Below are positions 25,459 to 34,816 of a DNA stretch of 64,000 bases, piece by piece. The stretch is from JAGNNV01 sp031412915. Its GTDB lineage: Bacteria > Acidobacteriota > Vicinamibacteria > Fen-336 > JAGNNV01. Position 1 is the stretch's first letter. Each line of letters starts with the position of its first letter. Where the stretch lies: NCBI GenBank assembly GCA_031412915.1, contig JANODX010000020.1, positions 1 to 64,000 of the forward strand. The letters run 5' to 3'. The notes under the pieces are model-generated. The model was not told the origin of the DNA. It did not search any database and saw nothing but the letters and a program-made list of their open reading frames with translations. A program made the translations under genes and the position numbers.

Positions 25459-27723
25459 TTGCGGATCCTGCGAGGTCAAAGTCTGAAGCAACTTCTCCTC
25501 AACAGTCGCGGAGCCTTCGTGGCCCGCGTGCCCTCTCCTGCCGACCAACCGGGACGGGTGCTGATTCGCGTCCGTTACTCCTACGTGAGCACGGGGACCG
25601 AGCTTGCCTCCCTGCGTCCCGATGCGGGCCTGTCCGCCTCTGAACGGTCCGTGGCCAGGGCGCAGGCCAAGGCCCAACTGGTCGCCAGATACCTGGGCGC
25701 GGCCGCGCGCAACCCTCGCCTGGCGCTTAGGCGAAGCCTCCAACTGGCGGAGCATGCCCTGGTTCGCGCTCGCGCCGCTGCCACAGCAAAGGCCACGCAT
25801 AAGGGCGAGTCTTCTTTCGAGAACCTGGAGATTGAGCACATCGGCTACAACATCGGCTACTCGGTAGCCGGCGAGATCGTCGGCGTGGGGACCGGCATCG
25901 AAGATCTGGCGATCGGCGATCTCGTCGCCGCCTGTGGCGCCGGCCTCGCGAACCACGCCGAAATCGTCTCGATCCCTCGGAACCTCGTGGTCCGGGTTCC
26001 GAAGGGAGTCGCGCTGGAGGAGGCGGCGGCTTCCACCATCGGTTCCATCGCGCTCCAAGGCGTACGGCGAACCGCCCCCCAGCTCGCGGAACGCATCGTG
26101 GTCATCGGTCTCGGCTTGATCGGTCAATTGACCGTTCAACTGCTCAAGGCGTCAGGCGCGGTGGTGATCGGCCACGACCTCTCTGCGGCGCGCTGCGCCC
26201 GGGCCCGGGGCTTCGGGGCGCGAGGCGCCACTCACGATGCCCAGGAATTGCAGCGCCTGGTTCGGGACCTGGCCGCCGGACACGGCGCCGACGCGGTGGT
26301 CATCACCGCAGCCTCCAAATCTGATGCTCTCATCAACCTGGCCATGGAGTTGTGCCGGCGAAGAGGGCGCGTGGTGATCGTGGGCGATGTGGGCCTCAAG
26401 CCCGAGCGCACGAATTTCTATCGCAAGGAGATCGACCTCCTCATGAGCACGTCCTACGGCGCGGGACGCTATGACGCCTCGTATGAGGAGGGCGGTCGGG
26501 ATTATCCGCTCCCTTACGTACGCTGGACCCTCAATCGCAACATGCAGGCGTTCGTGGACGCGCTCGAGAGCGGCCAGGTCTCGGTCAAGGCGGTGACCGA
26601 CCGCGTGATTCCCTTCGATGCCGCCCCGGAGACGTACCGCGAACTCGCGAACGCCACCGGAGAACCGCCGCTCGGCGTGGTCCTGGACTATGGCGCAGGC
26701 AGTGCTGGGATCGAATCCTCGGTCACCATCGGCGGTCATCGGACGGCTCCGCGCGAAGGACCTTCGATCTACGCCCTGGTGGGCGCGGGTGGGTTCGGAA
26801 CCACCCTTCTCGTCCCCCAGATGGATCGCCTCAAGGATCTGTACTTCCTGCGGGGCGTGGTCAGCCGGGACGTCATCCGGGGCGGAAACTTCGCGCGACA
26901 GAACCGCATCGAGGTCCTGGCCACCGACCTCGCCAAAGCACTCGACCACGCGGAGTTGACGCACTTCGTCATCTCGACACGGCATCACGAGCACGCCCGG
27001 CAGGTGGTTCAGTGTCTCAACGCCGGGCGATCGGTGTTCGTCGAAAAACCCCTCGCCCTCACCTGGGACGAACTCGATGCAGTGCGTGGCTCGTTCGAGA
27101 AGTCGTCGCGCCGTTTCCTCATGGTCGGGTTCAACCGGCGCTTCTCGCCAGCCGCCCGAAGGCTCAAGGAGATCCTGGCCGGCCGGCGCTCGCCTCTGGT
27201 GATGTGCTATCGGGTGCACGCCGGATACATCGCGCCCGATCACTGGGTTCAAGGACCCGAGGGAGGCGGGCGCAATCTCGGCGAGGCCTGCCACATGTAT
27301 GACCTGATGCGCCATCTGGCCGGCGCGCCGGTTCGATCGATCGAAGCCACCGCCATCTCGGCGGCGCCCCCGGTCCTCCGCACCGACAATTTCTCCGCCA
27401 CGCTCGGTTACGAAGATGGCAGCATCGGGACCCTGGTCTACACCGCCCTTGGGCCCGAGGGCGGTCCCGGAAAGGAGCGTCTTGAGATCTATTGCGATGG
27501 CGAAGCTTTCCTGCTCGACGACTTCAAACGACTGGTCAGACAGAGCACGGGCGAGACGCTCTGGGAATCCTCCGAGACGGACAAGGGACATTTCGACGAG
27601 CTCAAGGAAACCGGCGAACGGATCAAGGCCGGCCTGGGCGCACCCATCGATTTCGAGGAGCTGATGGAGACATCGGCTGTGGCTCTAGCCATCAATGACC
27701 GCATCCTCGGCGTCGAGGCGTGA
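25459..27723 (+). CDS. bi-domain oxidoreductase (zinc-type dehydrogenase + Gfo/Idh/MocA)
   Basis: A ~754-residue fusion. Residues 1-420 resemble medium-chain alcohol dehydrogenases: VRYSYVSTGTELAS, the substrate-domain GYNIGYSVAGEIVGVGTGI, and a Rossmann domain with IVVIGLGLIGQLTVQLLKASGA. From about 437 a Gfo/Idh/MocA domain begins: IYALVGAGGFGTTLLVPQM, with FVEKPLALTWDEL and GFNRRFSPAARRL. Such fusions are recurrent in exopolysaccharide loci next to heparinase-like genes. They probably oxidise or epimerise a sugar intermediate, but no reaction is proven. The start is uncertain (TTG 25459 with upstream GAGG; ATG 25351 is possible). It heads a ten-gene operon and overlaps the next start. Confidence 0.82.
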   Translation: MRILRGQSLKQLLLNSRGAFVARVPSPADQPGRVLIRVRYSYVSTGTELASLRPDAGLSASERSVARAQAKAQLVARYLGAAARNPRLALRRSLQLAEHALVRARAAATAKATHKGESSFENLEIEHIGYNIGYSVAGEIVGVGTGIEDLAIGDLVAACGAGLANHAEIVSIPRNLVVRVPKGVALEEAAASTIGSIALQGVRRTAPQLAERIVVIGLGLIGQLTVQLLKASGAVVIGHDLSAARCARARGFGARGATHDAQELQRLVRDLAAGHGADAVVITAASKSDALINLAMELCRRRGRVVIVGDVGLKPERTNFYRKEIDLLMSTSYGAGRYDASYEEGGRDYPLPYVRWTLNRNMQAFVDALESGQVSVKAVTDRVIPFDAAPETYRELANATGEPPLGVVLDYGAGSAGIESSVTIGGHRTAPREGPSIYALVGAGGFGTTLLVPQMDRLKDLYFLRGVVSRDVIRGGNFARQNRIEVLATDLAKALDHAELTHFVISTRHHEHARQVVQCLNAGRSVFVEKPLALTWDELDAVRGSFEKSSRRFLMVGFNRRFSPAARRLKEILAGRRSPLVMCYRVHAGYIAPDHWVQGPEGGGRNLGEACHMYDLMRHLAGAPVRSIEATAISAAPPVLRTDNFSATLGYEDGSIGTLVYTALGPEGGPGKERLEIYCDGEAFLLDDFKRLVRQSTGETLWESSETDKGHFDELKETGERIKAGLGAPIDFEELMETSAVALAINDRILGVEA

Positions 27724-30290
27724 TGGCCAGGCACCTTTACGTCGCCGAATCGGGATTCGGGTTTCTGGAGGTTGATCTGACCTCGCTGACCGAGCGTCAC
27801 CGGATCGAGATCGTGGCCCCGGCCCTGCGGGACGAATCAAATCCGGGGGCCCTGAGCCGGGAGCCCGGCACCGCGGGGGTGATCATCGAGATCTCGCACG
27901 GGTGCGGCCTCAAGTCTCAATTGACGCTCGCGCGCGACTTGAACCGCCAGGGGATGCCGGCGTTCTTCTACTGGTCCCGCGAGCGGGCGATCGAGCGGAT
28001 GGACGAAGGCCGTGTTCGAAGCCATGCCCGGGTGCGGAGGGGGGTCGAGCTCTGGAGCCGTCTGGTGCGCGCGCGCCGCCTGCGCCGAAGTGCTCTGGGT
28101 TCTTCCGACTGCATGGGAGACCGCTTCGTTCCGAGACCCGTGCCGGTCTGGCCTCACGGACACCCGACGCCCCTGGCGCCGCTTGAGGGCATGGGCCTTT
28201 ACCTCCGACTCGACTACTGGAATCGATTCCACTCGGGCGGAGGCTACGGCCACACCCTGCATGTCATGCGGGAACTCGCGCGAAGAAGCCGATCCTTCCG
28301 CGCGGTCGTGAATCAGATCTACGAGCTTCCGGTCCGGGAGGTGCTTCACCAGGTGGAGGTGCCGCACGAAGGCCTCGGGTCCCGCACCGTCGACATCATC
28401 GAGGCCAACGATCGGCTGTTCGAAGCGCTCAAGGCCGACATCGACCGACTGAAGCCCGCATTCATATACGAGCGCCTGACCGCCGGCAGCTGGCTCGGAG
28501 CTCGCCTCAGCGCGACGTTCCAGATTCCCTACGTGGTCGAGTACAACGGGTCCGAAAGCGCCATGCGACGGAGCTTCGGCTCCCAGCGCGACGTCTTCGA
28601 ACCGGAACTGCATCTGATCGAGGGCCTGGCCTTCGACCAGGCCACGCTGATTTCCGTGGTCTCCACCCACGTGAAGAACGACCTGCTCCAGCGGGGGATC
28701 GCGGAGTCGCGAATTCTCGTGAATCCAAACGGGGCCGATCCCGAGCTCTACCGACCCGCGACTTCGAGCGAGAAAGCGGAGGTTCGGACCGAATTGGGTC
28801 TTCCTCCAGACGCCGTGGTGATCGGATTCAGCGGCACTTTCGGAGGGTGGCATGGCGTCGATCTGCTGGCCGAGAGCCTCCCCTTGATCCTCGGCGCAGA
28901 GCCGCGGGCGCGGTTTCTGCTGATCGGTGACGGCAACTTCAAGCACCTCACCGACGCCTCGATCGAGAACCATCACCTCGCCGACCGGGTGGTCCGGACC
29001 GGCAGCGTGCCTCAGCGCGACGGGGCCCGCTATCTGCGCGCCTGCGACATCCTCGTGTCCCCGCACAGCCGCAACATGGCGGACAGCCCGTTCTTCGGTT
29101 CGCCCACCAAGATCTTCGAGTACATGGCGATGGGGGCGGGCATCGTGGCCAGCGACCTCGAGCAGATCGGCGAGGTCCTGCGACCGGGACTGACCGGCGC
29201 GCAGGCGGCACAAGGCGTTCCGGCGGGAGACGCGCGAGCGGTGCTTTGCCCTCCCGGGAATCTGGGTGAGTTCGTGAGCGCGGTGGGCGCCCTGGTCCGC
29301 AATCCCGATCTGGCGGCGGCGCTCGGAAGGAATGCGCGCACCGCCTTGTTGACGCACCACACGTGGTCGCACCACGTGGACCGGCTTTTCGACGCCCTCG
29401 CCCGACCGGCCGGGACACGGCCAGCGCCGTCGGTCGACGCGACGGTCGACCGCCCGAAACCGGAGGGGCCGGCGCTGCTCCACACCGGCGACGCCGACAA
29501 GACCGAAACCCAGAAACAGTGGAACGCGGACGCGTGCGGCTCTCAGTACGCCGCGGGTGAACCCAAAACGCTGGAATGGTATCTGGATGTCGAGCGCTAT
29601 CGCTACGAAGAGTACGCGCCCTGGATGAAGGAAACCATGGAATTCGCGCGCCACCGCGATCGTTCCGTTCTGGAAATAGGCGGAGGCATGGGCACCGACC
29701 TCGCCCAGTTCGCGAAGAGCGGAGCGCGGGTTACGGACATCGATCTCTCGCTCGGCCATCTGGAGCATGCCCGGAGAAATTTCGCCCTCCGTGGCCTCGA
29801 GGGCCGGTTCGTTCACCAGGACGCCGAAACCCTGCCCTTCGAAACCGGGGAGTTCGATCTGGTCTACAGCAACGGCGTCATCCACCACACCCCGAATACC
29901 GCGACGCTGGTCTCGGAGATACACCGGGTGCTGAAGCCGGGCGGTCGAGCGATCGTCATGGTCTACGCCGAGAACTCCTGGCACTATTGGGTCGAGCTCG
30001 TGTTCGGCATCGGCCTGCTCCAGCGGATGCTGGGCTATTTCTCCATGGGCGAGATCATGTCGAGAACAGTGGAGCGTTCCGATGCCTCGGGAGCCCGGCC
30101 GCTGGTCAAGGTCTACACGCAAGAGCGCCTCCGCGACCTCTTTTCCCGATTCACGGTCGAAACCGTGGCCCAAGTCCAGTTGACCCCGGCTCGCTGGATG
30201 CGAGGCTCCGGGCTGGCGCCCTGGATCGAAAGGAAGGCGGGCTGGAATCTCGTCATCAAGGCGCGCAAGCCGGAGAGCGTGAAGCGATGA
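27720..30290 (+). CDS. fusion of GT4 glycosyltransferase and SAM methyltransferase
   Basis: An 856-residue protein in three parts. Residues 1-165 have no recognised domain. At about 170-560 a GT4 enzyme carries YFNP-like LDYWNRFHSGGGYGHTLHVMREL, VVSTHVKNDLL, NPNGADPELYRP and GSPTKIFEYMAMGAGIVASD. A Pro/Ala-rich linker leads to a class I methyltransferase with motif I VLEIGGGMGTDLAQF near 650 and YSNGVIHHTPNTATL. It sits directly before the Wzm/Wzt exporter. By analogy with WbdD-type terminators, it may cap the growing glycan by glycosylation plus methylation; this is inference. Start is GTG 27720 or ATG 27723; it overlaps both neighbours. Confidence 0.85.
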   Translation: MMARHLYVAESGFGFLEVDLTSLTERHRIEIVAPALRDESNPGALSREPGTAGVIIEISHGCGLKSQLTLARDLNRQGMPAFFYWSRERAIERMDEGRVRSHARVRRGVELWSRLVRARRLRRSALGSSDCMGDRFVPRPVPVWPHGHPTPLAPLEGMGLYLRLDYWNRFHSGGGYGHTLHVMRELARRSRSFRAVVNQIYELPVREVLHQVEVPHEGLGSRTVDIIEANDRLFEALKADIDRLKPAFIYERLTAGSWLGARLSATFQIPYVVEYNGSESAMRRSFGSQRDVFEPELHLIEGLAFDQATLISVVSTHVKNDLLQRGIAESRILVNPNGADPELYRPATSSEKAEVRTELGLPPDAVVIGFSGTFGGWHGVDLLAESLPLILGAEPRARFLLIGDGNFKHLTDASIENHHLADRVVRTGSVPQRDGARYLRACDILVSPHSRNMADSPFFGSPTKIFEYMAMGAGIVASDLEQIGEVLRPGLTGAQAAQGVPAGDARAVLCPPGNLGEFVSAVGALVRNPDLAAALGRNARTALLTHHTWSHHVDRLFDALARPAGTRPAPSVDATVDRPKPEGPALLHTGDADKTETQKQWNADACGSQYAAGEPKTLEWYLDVERYRYEEYAPWMKETMEFARHRDRSVLEIGGGMGTDLAQFAKSGARVTDIDLSLGHLEHARRNFALRGLEGRFVHQDAETLPFETGEFDLVYSNGVIHHTPNTATLVSEIHRVLKPGGRAIVMVYAENSWHYWVELVFGIGLLQRMLGYFSMGEIMSRTVERSDASGARPLVKVYTQERLRDLFSRFTVETVAQVQLTPARWMRGSGLAPWIERKAGWNLVIKARKPESVKR

Positions 30291-31081
30291 CCGCGGTGGG
30301 CTCCATTGCCCGAACCCTGTTCCGGCATCGCGCGGCCCTCGTCGCCTCCACCCGAATGGAGATCTGGAGGCGCCACGTGTCGTCCCTGCTCGGCCCTTTC
30401 TGGATCGTGCTCTACCCGCTTCTCCTGCTCAGCGCCTACACGTTCACTTTCTTCTACGTGCTGGGGGCGCGGCTCCCCGGCCTCGATCGCTCCGAATACG
30501 TCCTCTTCATATTCTGCGGTCTCGTTCCCTTCCTGGGCTTTTCGGAGGCCTTGAACGGAGCCTGCCTGGCCATAAGGCAGAACGTCCATCTGGTCCGAAA
30601 CCTGCTGTTCCCGGTCGAACTGCTTCCCGTGCGAGCGGTGCTGGTCGGCCTCGTGTCACAGACCGTGGCATCGGTGTTTCTGGTTCTGATTTCCGCGGTC
30701 ACCGGACATCTCTCCGCAAATGCCCTTTGGCTCCCGGTCGTCCTGTTCTGTCAGGTCCTCTTCCTTTGGGGACTGGCCTGGCCCCTCTCCCTTCTCTCGG
30801 TCGCCGTTCCCGACCTCACCTACTTCGTCAACCTGATCCTGACCTTCCTGGTCTTCATCTCACCCATCGGCTTCCGTCCGGAGATGGTGCCCCCAGCCTT
30901 CGGTTTCGTCATTCTCTTGAATCCGCTCTCTCATTTCATCGAGGGCTACCGGAACTGCCTGTTCCCGACCACGGCCGGATGGCACGCGCCCGTGCTGCCG
31001 ATGTTGCTCGCCGCGGGCTCGCTCGTCGTGGGTGCTGGATTCTTCATCCGCTTCAAGGACGCGCTTTTTGGCGATGAGTGA
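30287..31081 (+). CDS. wzm: ABC-2 type polysaccharide export permease (Wzm-like)
   Basis: A 264-residue inner-membrane permease with six hydrophobic segments. The N-terminal MEIWRRHVSSLLGPFWIVLYPLLLLSAYTF and the C-terminal LNPLSHFIEGYRNCLF are hallmarks of Wzm/TagG permeases. These export O-antigen, capsule or teichoic acid from the cytoplasm together with a Wzt-type ATPase. A QNVHLVRNLLFPVELLPVRAVL segment is also typical. The ATG overlaps the upstream TGA, and the ATPase gene begins eight bases before this gene ends, which indicates tight stoichiometric coupling. Confidence 0.9.
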   Translation: MTAVGSIARTLFRHRAALVASTRMEIWRRHVSSLLGPFWIVLYPLLLLSAYTFTFFYVLGARLPGLDRSEYVLFIFCGLVPFLGFSEALNGACLAIRQNVHLVRNLLFPVELLPVRAVLVGLVSQTVASVFLVLISAVTGHLSANALWLPVVLFCQVLFLWGLAWPLSLLSVAVPDLTYFVNLILTFLVFISPIGFRPEMVPPAFGFVILLNPLSHFIEGYRNCLFPTTAGWHAPVLPMLLAAGSLVVGAGFFIRFKDALFGDE

Positions 31082-32822
31082 AATCGCGGTCAGCGCCATA
31101 GGCGTCACCAAGTCATTCCGTCTGTTTCGATCGCCGGCACAGAGGATCGCCGGGCTTTTGGGTCTTCTCCCCGAAGGGCGGGCGGCGCGCCACGAGGCCC
31201 TGCGAGGAATCAACCTCGAAGTCGAACGCGGCGAACGCGTCGCCATCATCGGACGCAACGGCGCGGGCAAGAGCACGCTCCTGAAGATCCTCTGCCGGGC
31301 CATCCGGCCTACCTCCGGAGAGGTCAGGGTCGAAGGCTCCATCCACGCCCTCCTCCACCTGGGCGCCGGTTTCCATCCCGATTTCTCCGGACGGCAGAAC
31401 GCTCTCTCCTACCTCGCCAATTTCGGGATTGTCGGGCGCGAGGCCGCGAACCTTGCCACCCGCGCCATCGAGTTCGCGGAGGTTGAGCACTACGCGGATC
31501 AGCCGATGCGGACCTACTCGTCGGGGATGGCGGCGAGACTCATGTTCGGCATCTCGACCGTGGTGGTGCCGGACATCCTGATTCTCGACGAGGTTCTGGG
31601 CGTGGGCGACTCGTATTTCGCGCGAAAGAGCTTCGACCGCATTCGCGAGATGTCCCGGAGCAAGGGCACGACCACCCTCCTGGTGAGCCACGACGTCTAT
31701 TCCGCGGCGCGCTTCGCGACCCGGGTCATCTGGCTGGATCGCGGCCAGGTGATGAAGGACGGCGGCGGCGGCGAGGTCGTTCGCGCCTACGAAGAGTCCG
31801 TCCGCCTTCAGGAGGAAGAACGCCTGCGGGCCCGAGCCCTGGTCGGCGCGGTGCCCCTCTCGCCCGACCACGAGCGTGCGCTCGTCGAGATCAGAACCGC
31901 CGATGGCCGGCCGCCCTCGAGCGCGCTTTGGCTCGAGGAACTTCGGCTGAACTACGCGACCTCCGGCTTCGAGGGAGCCGCTCTCGAAACCAACGCGACT
32001 CGGGGACTTCCAGGGGTCGTGGTGGACGACAGCGCCTGGTCGCCCCGGCCGGAAACCGTGCACGGCCACCGGGTCCGGACGTTCAGGAATCACACGACAC
32101 CCTTCTACAGCGGCGCGATCGCGATCGACGCCCGGCGCGAGGTGTCCATCGACTCCATTTCGTGCACATTCGGCGTCGAGCAATCGGCCGAACTGGAAGT
32201 GCGGGTTCTTCGTCCCGGACGGCCGGTTCTCCTGGCCCGGGCCGTGCTCGCCCCTGGGTGGCATGCTCAGACCGTCGCGCTGGCCCCCGAAGAGACCGTT
32301 CCGGCCCGTGAGGGCGGCCAGGGTCCCGTGTTCGGAACCGGAAACGTGGTCGTCGAAACCGTGCGCATACTCAACCGCCTGGGGGAGGAAACGCGGGTTC
32401 TCGAAACCGGGCGGCCGGCCACCTTCGAGTTCGATCTCCGGATCGCCGAACCCGGGTTCGACGAATCCATTCAGGCCGCCCTGAGCTTCTACCAGGAGGA
32501 TGCGGCCCTCGCGGTGCGCGTGTTCGAGCCGGACATCCGGGTCAGCGCCGGATCGGGACGCCAGGCGACTCTTTCCCTCCGGCTGCCGTCCCTGGCCCTG
32601 GGCGGGGGCATCTATGCGCTCGGCCTGCAGTTGGTTCGGGCCGGATACTACGACCGCGAGCCCGGACAGTTCTTCGCAATCAACCCCGACGTTCTCTTCG
32701 CGATGTCGCGTTTCGCCGAGGTGCGCGTGGTGTCCGAAGCGTCGGTGGCCCAGGGGTCCATCTGTGTCCTGAATGGCGAGTGGAAGGTCGCCTACGCTTC
32801 GGGCGATGAGGCAGGACACTAG
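31074..32822 (+). CDS. wzt: ABC polysaccharide export ATPase with Wzt-like C-terminal domain
   Basis: A 582-residue ATPase. The nucleotide-binding domain has Walker A GRNGAGKST (60-68), signature YSSGM (148-152) and Walker B ILILDEVLGVGD, all in Wzt/TagH form. The C-terminal extension is about 330 residues, longer than the ~180 of E. coli Wzt. An additional domain (about 270-410, with VRTFRNHTTPFYSGAIAIDA) is inserted. A Wzt_C-like beta-sandwich follows from about 425: VETVRILNRLGEETRVLETGRPATFEFDL, ending QFFAINPDVLFAMSRFAEV. In Wzt this sandwich recognises the capped non-reducing end before export. The inserted domain is not recognised. It works with the Wzm-like permease. Confidence 0.88.
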   Translation: MSEIAVSAIGVTKSFRLFRSPAQRIAGLLGLLPEGRAARHEALRGINLEVERGERVAIIGRNGAGKSTLLKILCRAIRPTSGEVRVEGSIHALLHLGAGFHPDFSGRQNALSYLANFGIVGREAANLATRAIEFAEVEHYADQPMRTYSSGMAARLMFGISTVVVPDILILDEVLGVGDSYFARKSFDRIREMSRSKGTTTLLVSHDVYSAARFATRVIWLDRGQVMKDGGGGEVVRAYEESVRLQEEERLRARALVGAVPLSPDHERALVEIRTADGRPPSSALWLEELRLNYATSGFEGAALETNATRGLPGVVVDDSAWSPRPETVHGHRVRTFRNHTTPFYSGAIAIDARREVSIDSISCTFGVEQSAELEVRVLRPGRPVLLARAVLAPGWHAQTVALAPEETVPAREGGQGPVFGTGNVVVETVRILNRLGEETRVLETGRPATFEFDLRIAEPGFDESIQAALSFYQEDAALAVRVFEPDIRVSAGSGRQATLSLRLPSLALGGGIYALGLQLVRAGYYDREPGQFFAINPDVLFAMSRFAEVRVVSEASVAQGSICVLNGEWKVAYASGDEAGH

Positions 32823-32824
32823 CC

Positions 32825-34816
32825 GTGTGCGGAATCGCGGGCGCGTTTCACCCCGGGGGGGTGCGGACCAGCGACTCGGTCATGGTCCGGATGCGGGATC
32901 GAATCGCGCACCGCGGACCCGACGGCGCCGGGCTGTGGCGGTCGAGCGACGGTTCGTGCCTTCTGGCCCACCGCCGCCTGTCGATCATCGACCTGTCGGC
33001 GAAAGCCGCCCAGCCCATGACGAACGAAGCAGGAGATGTGGCGATCGTCTACAACGGCGAGCTCTACAACCACGCGGAGGTTCGGAAGGAGCTGGAGGCG
33101 CTGAATCGCTACGCCTGGAAGACGGACCATTCCGACACCGAGGTCCTGCTGCACGCATACGAGGAGTGGGGTCTACCCGGCATCGAAAAGTTCTTCGGGA
33201 TGTTCGCGGTGGCGATCTGGGACGGGCGGAACGCGGGGAGCCCGCGCCTTCACCTGGTACGGGACCGCGTGGGCATCAAGCCGGTCTATCTGACCCGCGC
33301 CACGAATGGCGAGTGGCTCTTCGCCTCCGAAATCAAGGCTCTCCTCGAGCACGACGAGGTGAGGCCGGAGATGGATCTCACCGCCCTCTGGCACTACTTC
33401 ACTTTCATCGTGGCTCCCGCTCCGCTCACTCTGTTTCGCGGCATCTTCAAGATCCCCGCCGGTCACCTGGTCACCATCGGGGCCGATGGCCGGGCCCGCG
33501 CCACCCGGTACTGGGACTGCAAGCCCGACGCGTCCCGCATGTTCAGCGACACCGAGATGTCGGACGACAAGGCGGTGGATGAACTGGAGCGCCTGCTTCG
33601 GAAGTCGGTCGAGCGACGAATGGTTTCCGACGTCCCTTTCGGTGTTCTGCTTTCCGGGGGCGTCGATTCCTCCCTGAACGTGGCCCTGATGGCCGAGCGG
33701 ATGGACCGGCCGGTCGACACCTTCTCCGTGGGCTACGAGGGCGAGGAGAGCTACAACGAGTTTGCCCACGCGCGGCGCGTGAGCGATCTGTTCAAGACCT
33801 CTCACCACGAAGTCCGGATCAAGCGGAAAGAGGCGGAGAACTTCCTGCCTCATCTGGTCGAGCTCCAGGACGAGCCGATCGCGGACAACGTCTGCATCCC
33901 CCTCTACTTCCTTTCCGAACTCGTGAAGAAGAGCGGCACCACCGTTGTGCAGGTGGGCGAGGGCTCGGACGAGAACTTCCTCGGGTACTGGTGGTGCGAG
34001 CACTACCGGAAGAAGGACGCCGAGGTGTATCGGCCCGCGCTGCGCCGGTCCTCGCTCTACCGGCGCCTGTTTGGCCGGCCGTCCCCTCTGCTTTCCGGCG
34101 AAGACGCGGAGTTCGAGGCCCGCGCGAGCAAGGGCCAGGAGCTCTTCTGGGGGGGCGCCGCCTGCTTCGTCGGAAAACTGCGCGAACAGCTCACGCCCGA
34201 TCCTTCTCGCTTCTCCCAGAGCGTCGATTGCCCGGTCGAGGGCCTTCTCCCCGACTCGCATCGGCGGCTCGATTCCCACGCCGTGGTCTCGCATCACCTG
34301 GGCGACTTCGGCCCCGGCTTCGGATCGGACGAGATTCTTGCCAAGATCCCCTACATGGAGATGAAACTCCGGCTCTCCGAACATCTCCTGATGCGCGTGG
34401 ACAAGCTCACCATGGCCCATGCCGTGGAAGCCCGGGTTCCCTTTCTGGACCATGAAGTCGTCGAGTTCGCGGCGCGGCTTCCCGGCCGTTACAAGCTGCG
34501 GGACGGAGTGGGGAAATGGGTGGTCAAGAAAGTGGCGGAGCGGCATCTTCCCCGCGATCTCGTCTACCGAAAAAAGCAGGGCTTCGGCGCGCCCATGGAG
34601 GAGTGGTTCAAGGATCCAGGCTTCGGCAAGCGGTGCGCGGCCGCCTGGAAGCGATCGGAGTTCAGGAAGCTGGGCCTGGTCAGCGAGTCCTTCGTGGACG
34701 GCCTGATGCGGGCCCAGACCCAAGGCGGCGGGGGCCACAGCTTCCATCTCTGGACGGTTCTGAACGCGGTGCTCTGGCACGAGCGCTGGATCTCCAGGTC
34801 CGGGGATTTCTTCTGA
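32825..34816 (+). CDS. asnB: asparagine synthase-like glutamine amidotransferase (copy 3)
   Basis: A 663-residue AsnB-type protein starting with GTG two bases after the Wzt stop. It has MCGIAGAF (Cys2), IAHRGPDGAG, YNGELYNH, RDRVGIKPVYLT and PP-loop LLSGGVDSSLNVALM near 277. The segment after the PP-loop (TSHHEVRIKRKEAENFLPHLVELQDEPIADNVCIPLYFLSELVKKSGTTVVQVGEGSDENFLGYWW) is the form seen in amidotransferases of polysaccharide loci. There is an insertion of about 60 residues around the AEVYRPALRRSSLYRRL region. It probably amidates a uronic acid residue. The stop shares its last base with the next ATG. Confidence 0.88.
   Translation: MCGIAGAFHPGGVRTSDSVMVRMRDRIAHRGPDGAGLWRSSDGSCLLAHRRLSIIDLSAKAAQPMTNEAGDVAIVYNGELYNHAEVRKELEALNRYAWKTDHSDTEVLLHAYEEWGLPGIEKFFGMFAVAIWDGRNAGSPRLHLVRDRVGIKPVYLTRATNGEWLFASEIKALLEHDEVRPEMDLTALWHYFTFIVAPAPLTLFRGIFKIPAGHLVTIGADGRARATRYWDCKPDASRMFSDTEMSDDKAVDELERLLRKSVERRMVSDVPFGVLLSGGVDSSLNVALMAERMDRPVDTFSVGYEGEESYNEFAHARRVSDLFKTSHHEVRIKRKEAENFLPHLVELQDEPIADNVCIPLYFLSELVKKSGTTVVQVGEGSDENFLGYWWCEHYRKKDAEVYRPALRRSSLYRRLFGRPSPLLSGEDAEFEARASKGQELFWGGAACFVGKLREQLTPDPSRFSQSVDCPVEGLLPDSHRRLDSHAVVSHHLGDFGPGFGSDEILAKIPYMEMKLRLSEHLLMRVDKLTMAHAVEARVPFLDHEVVEFAARLPGRYKLRDGVGKWVVKKVAERHLPRDLVYRKKQGFGAPMEEWFKDPGFGKRCAAAWKRSEFRKLGLVSESFVDGLMRAQTQGGGGHSFHLWTVLNAVLWHERWISRSGDFF

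Noticed and set aside
27837..30173. A 778-codon minus-strand reading opposite the GT4-methyltransferase fusion
   Set aside because: No domain is recognisable; the plus strand has complete catalytic motifs and operon overlaps, so the antisense reading is a GC-rich shadow.
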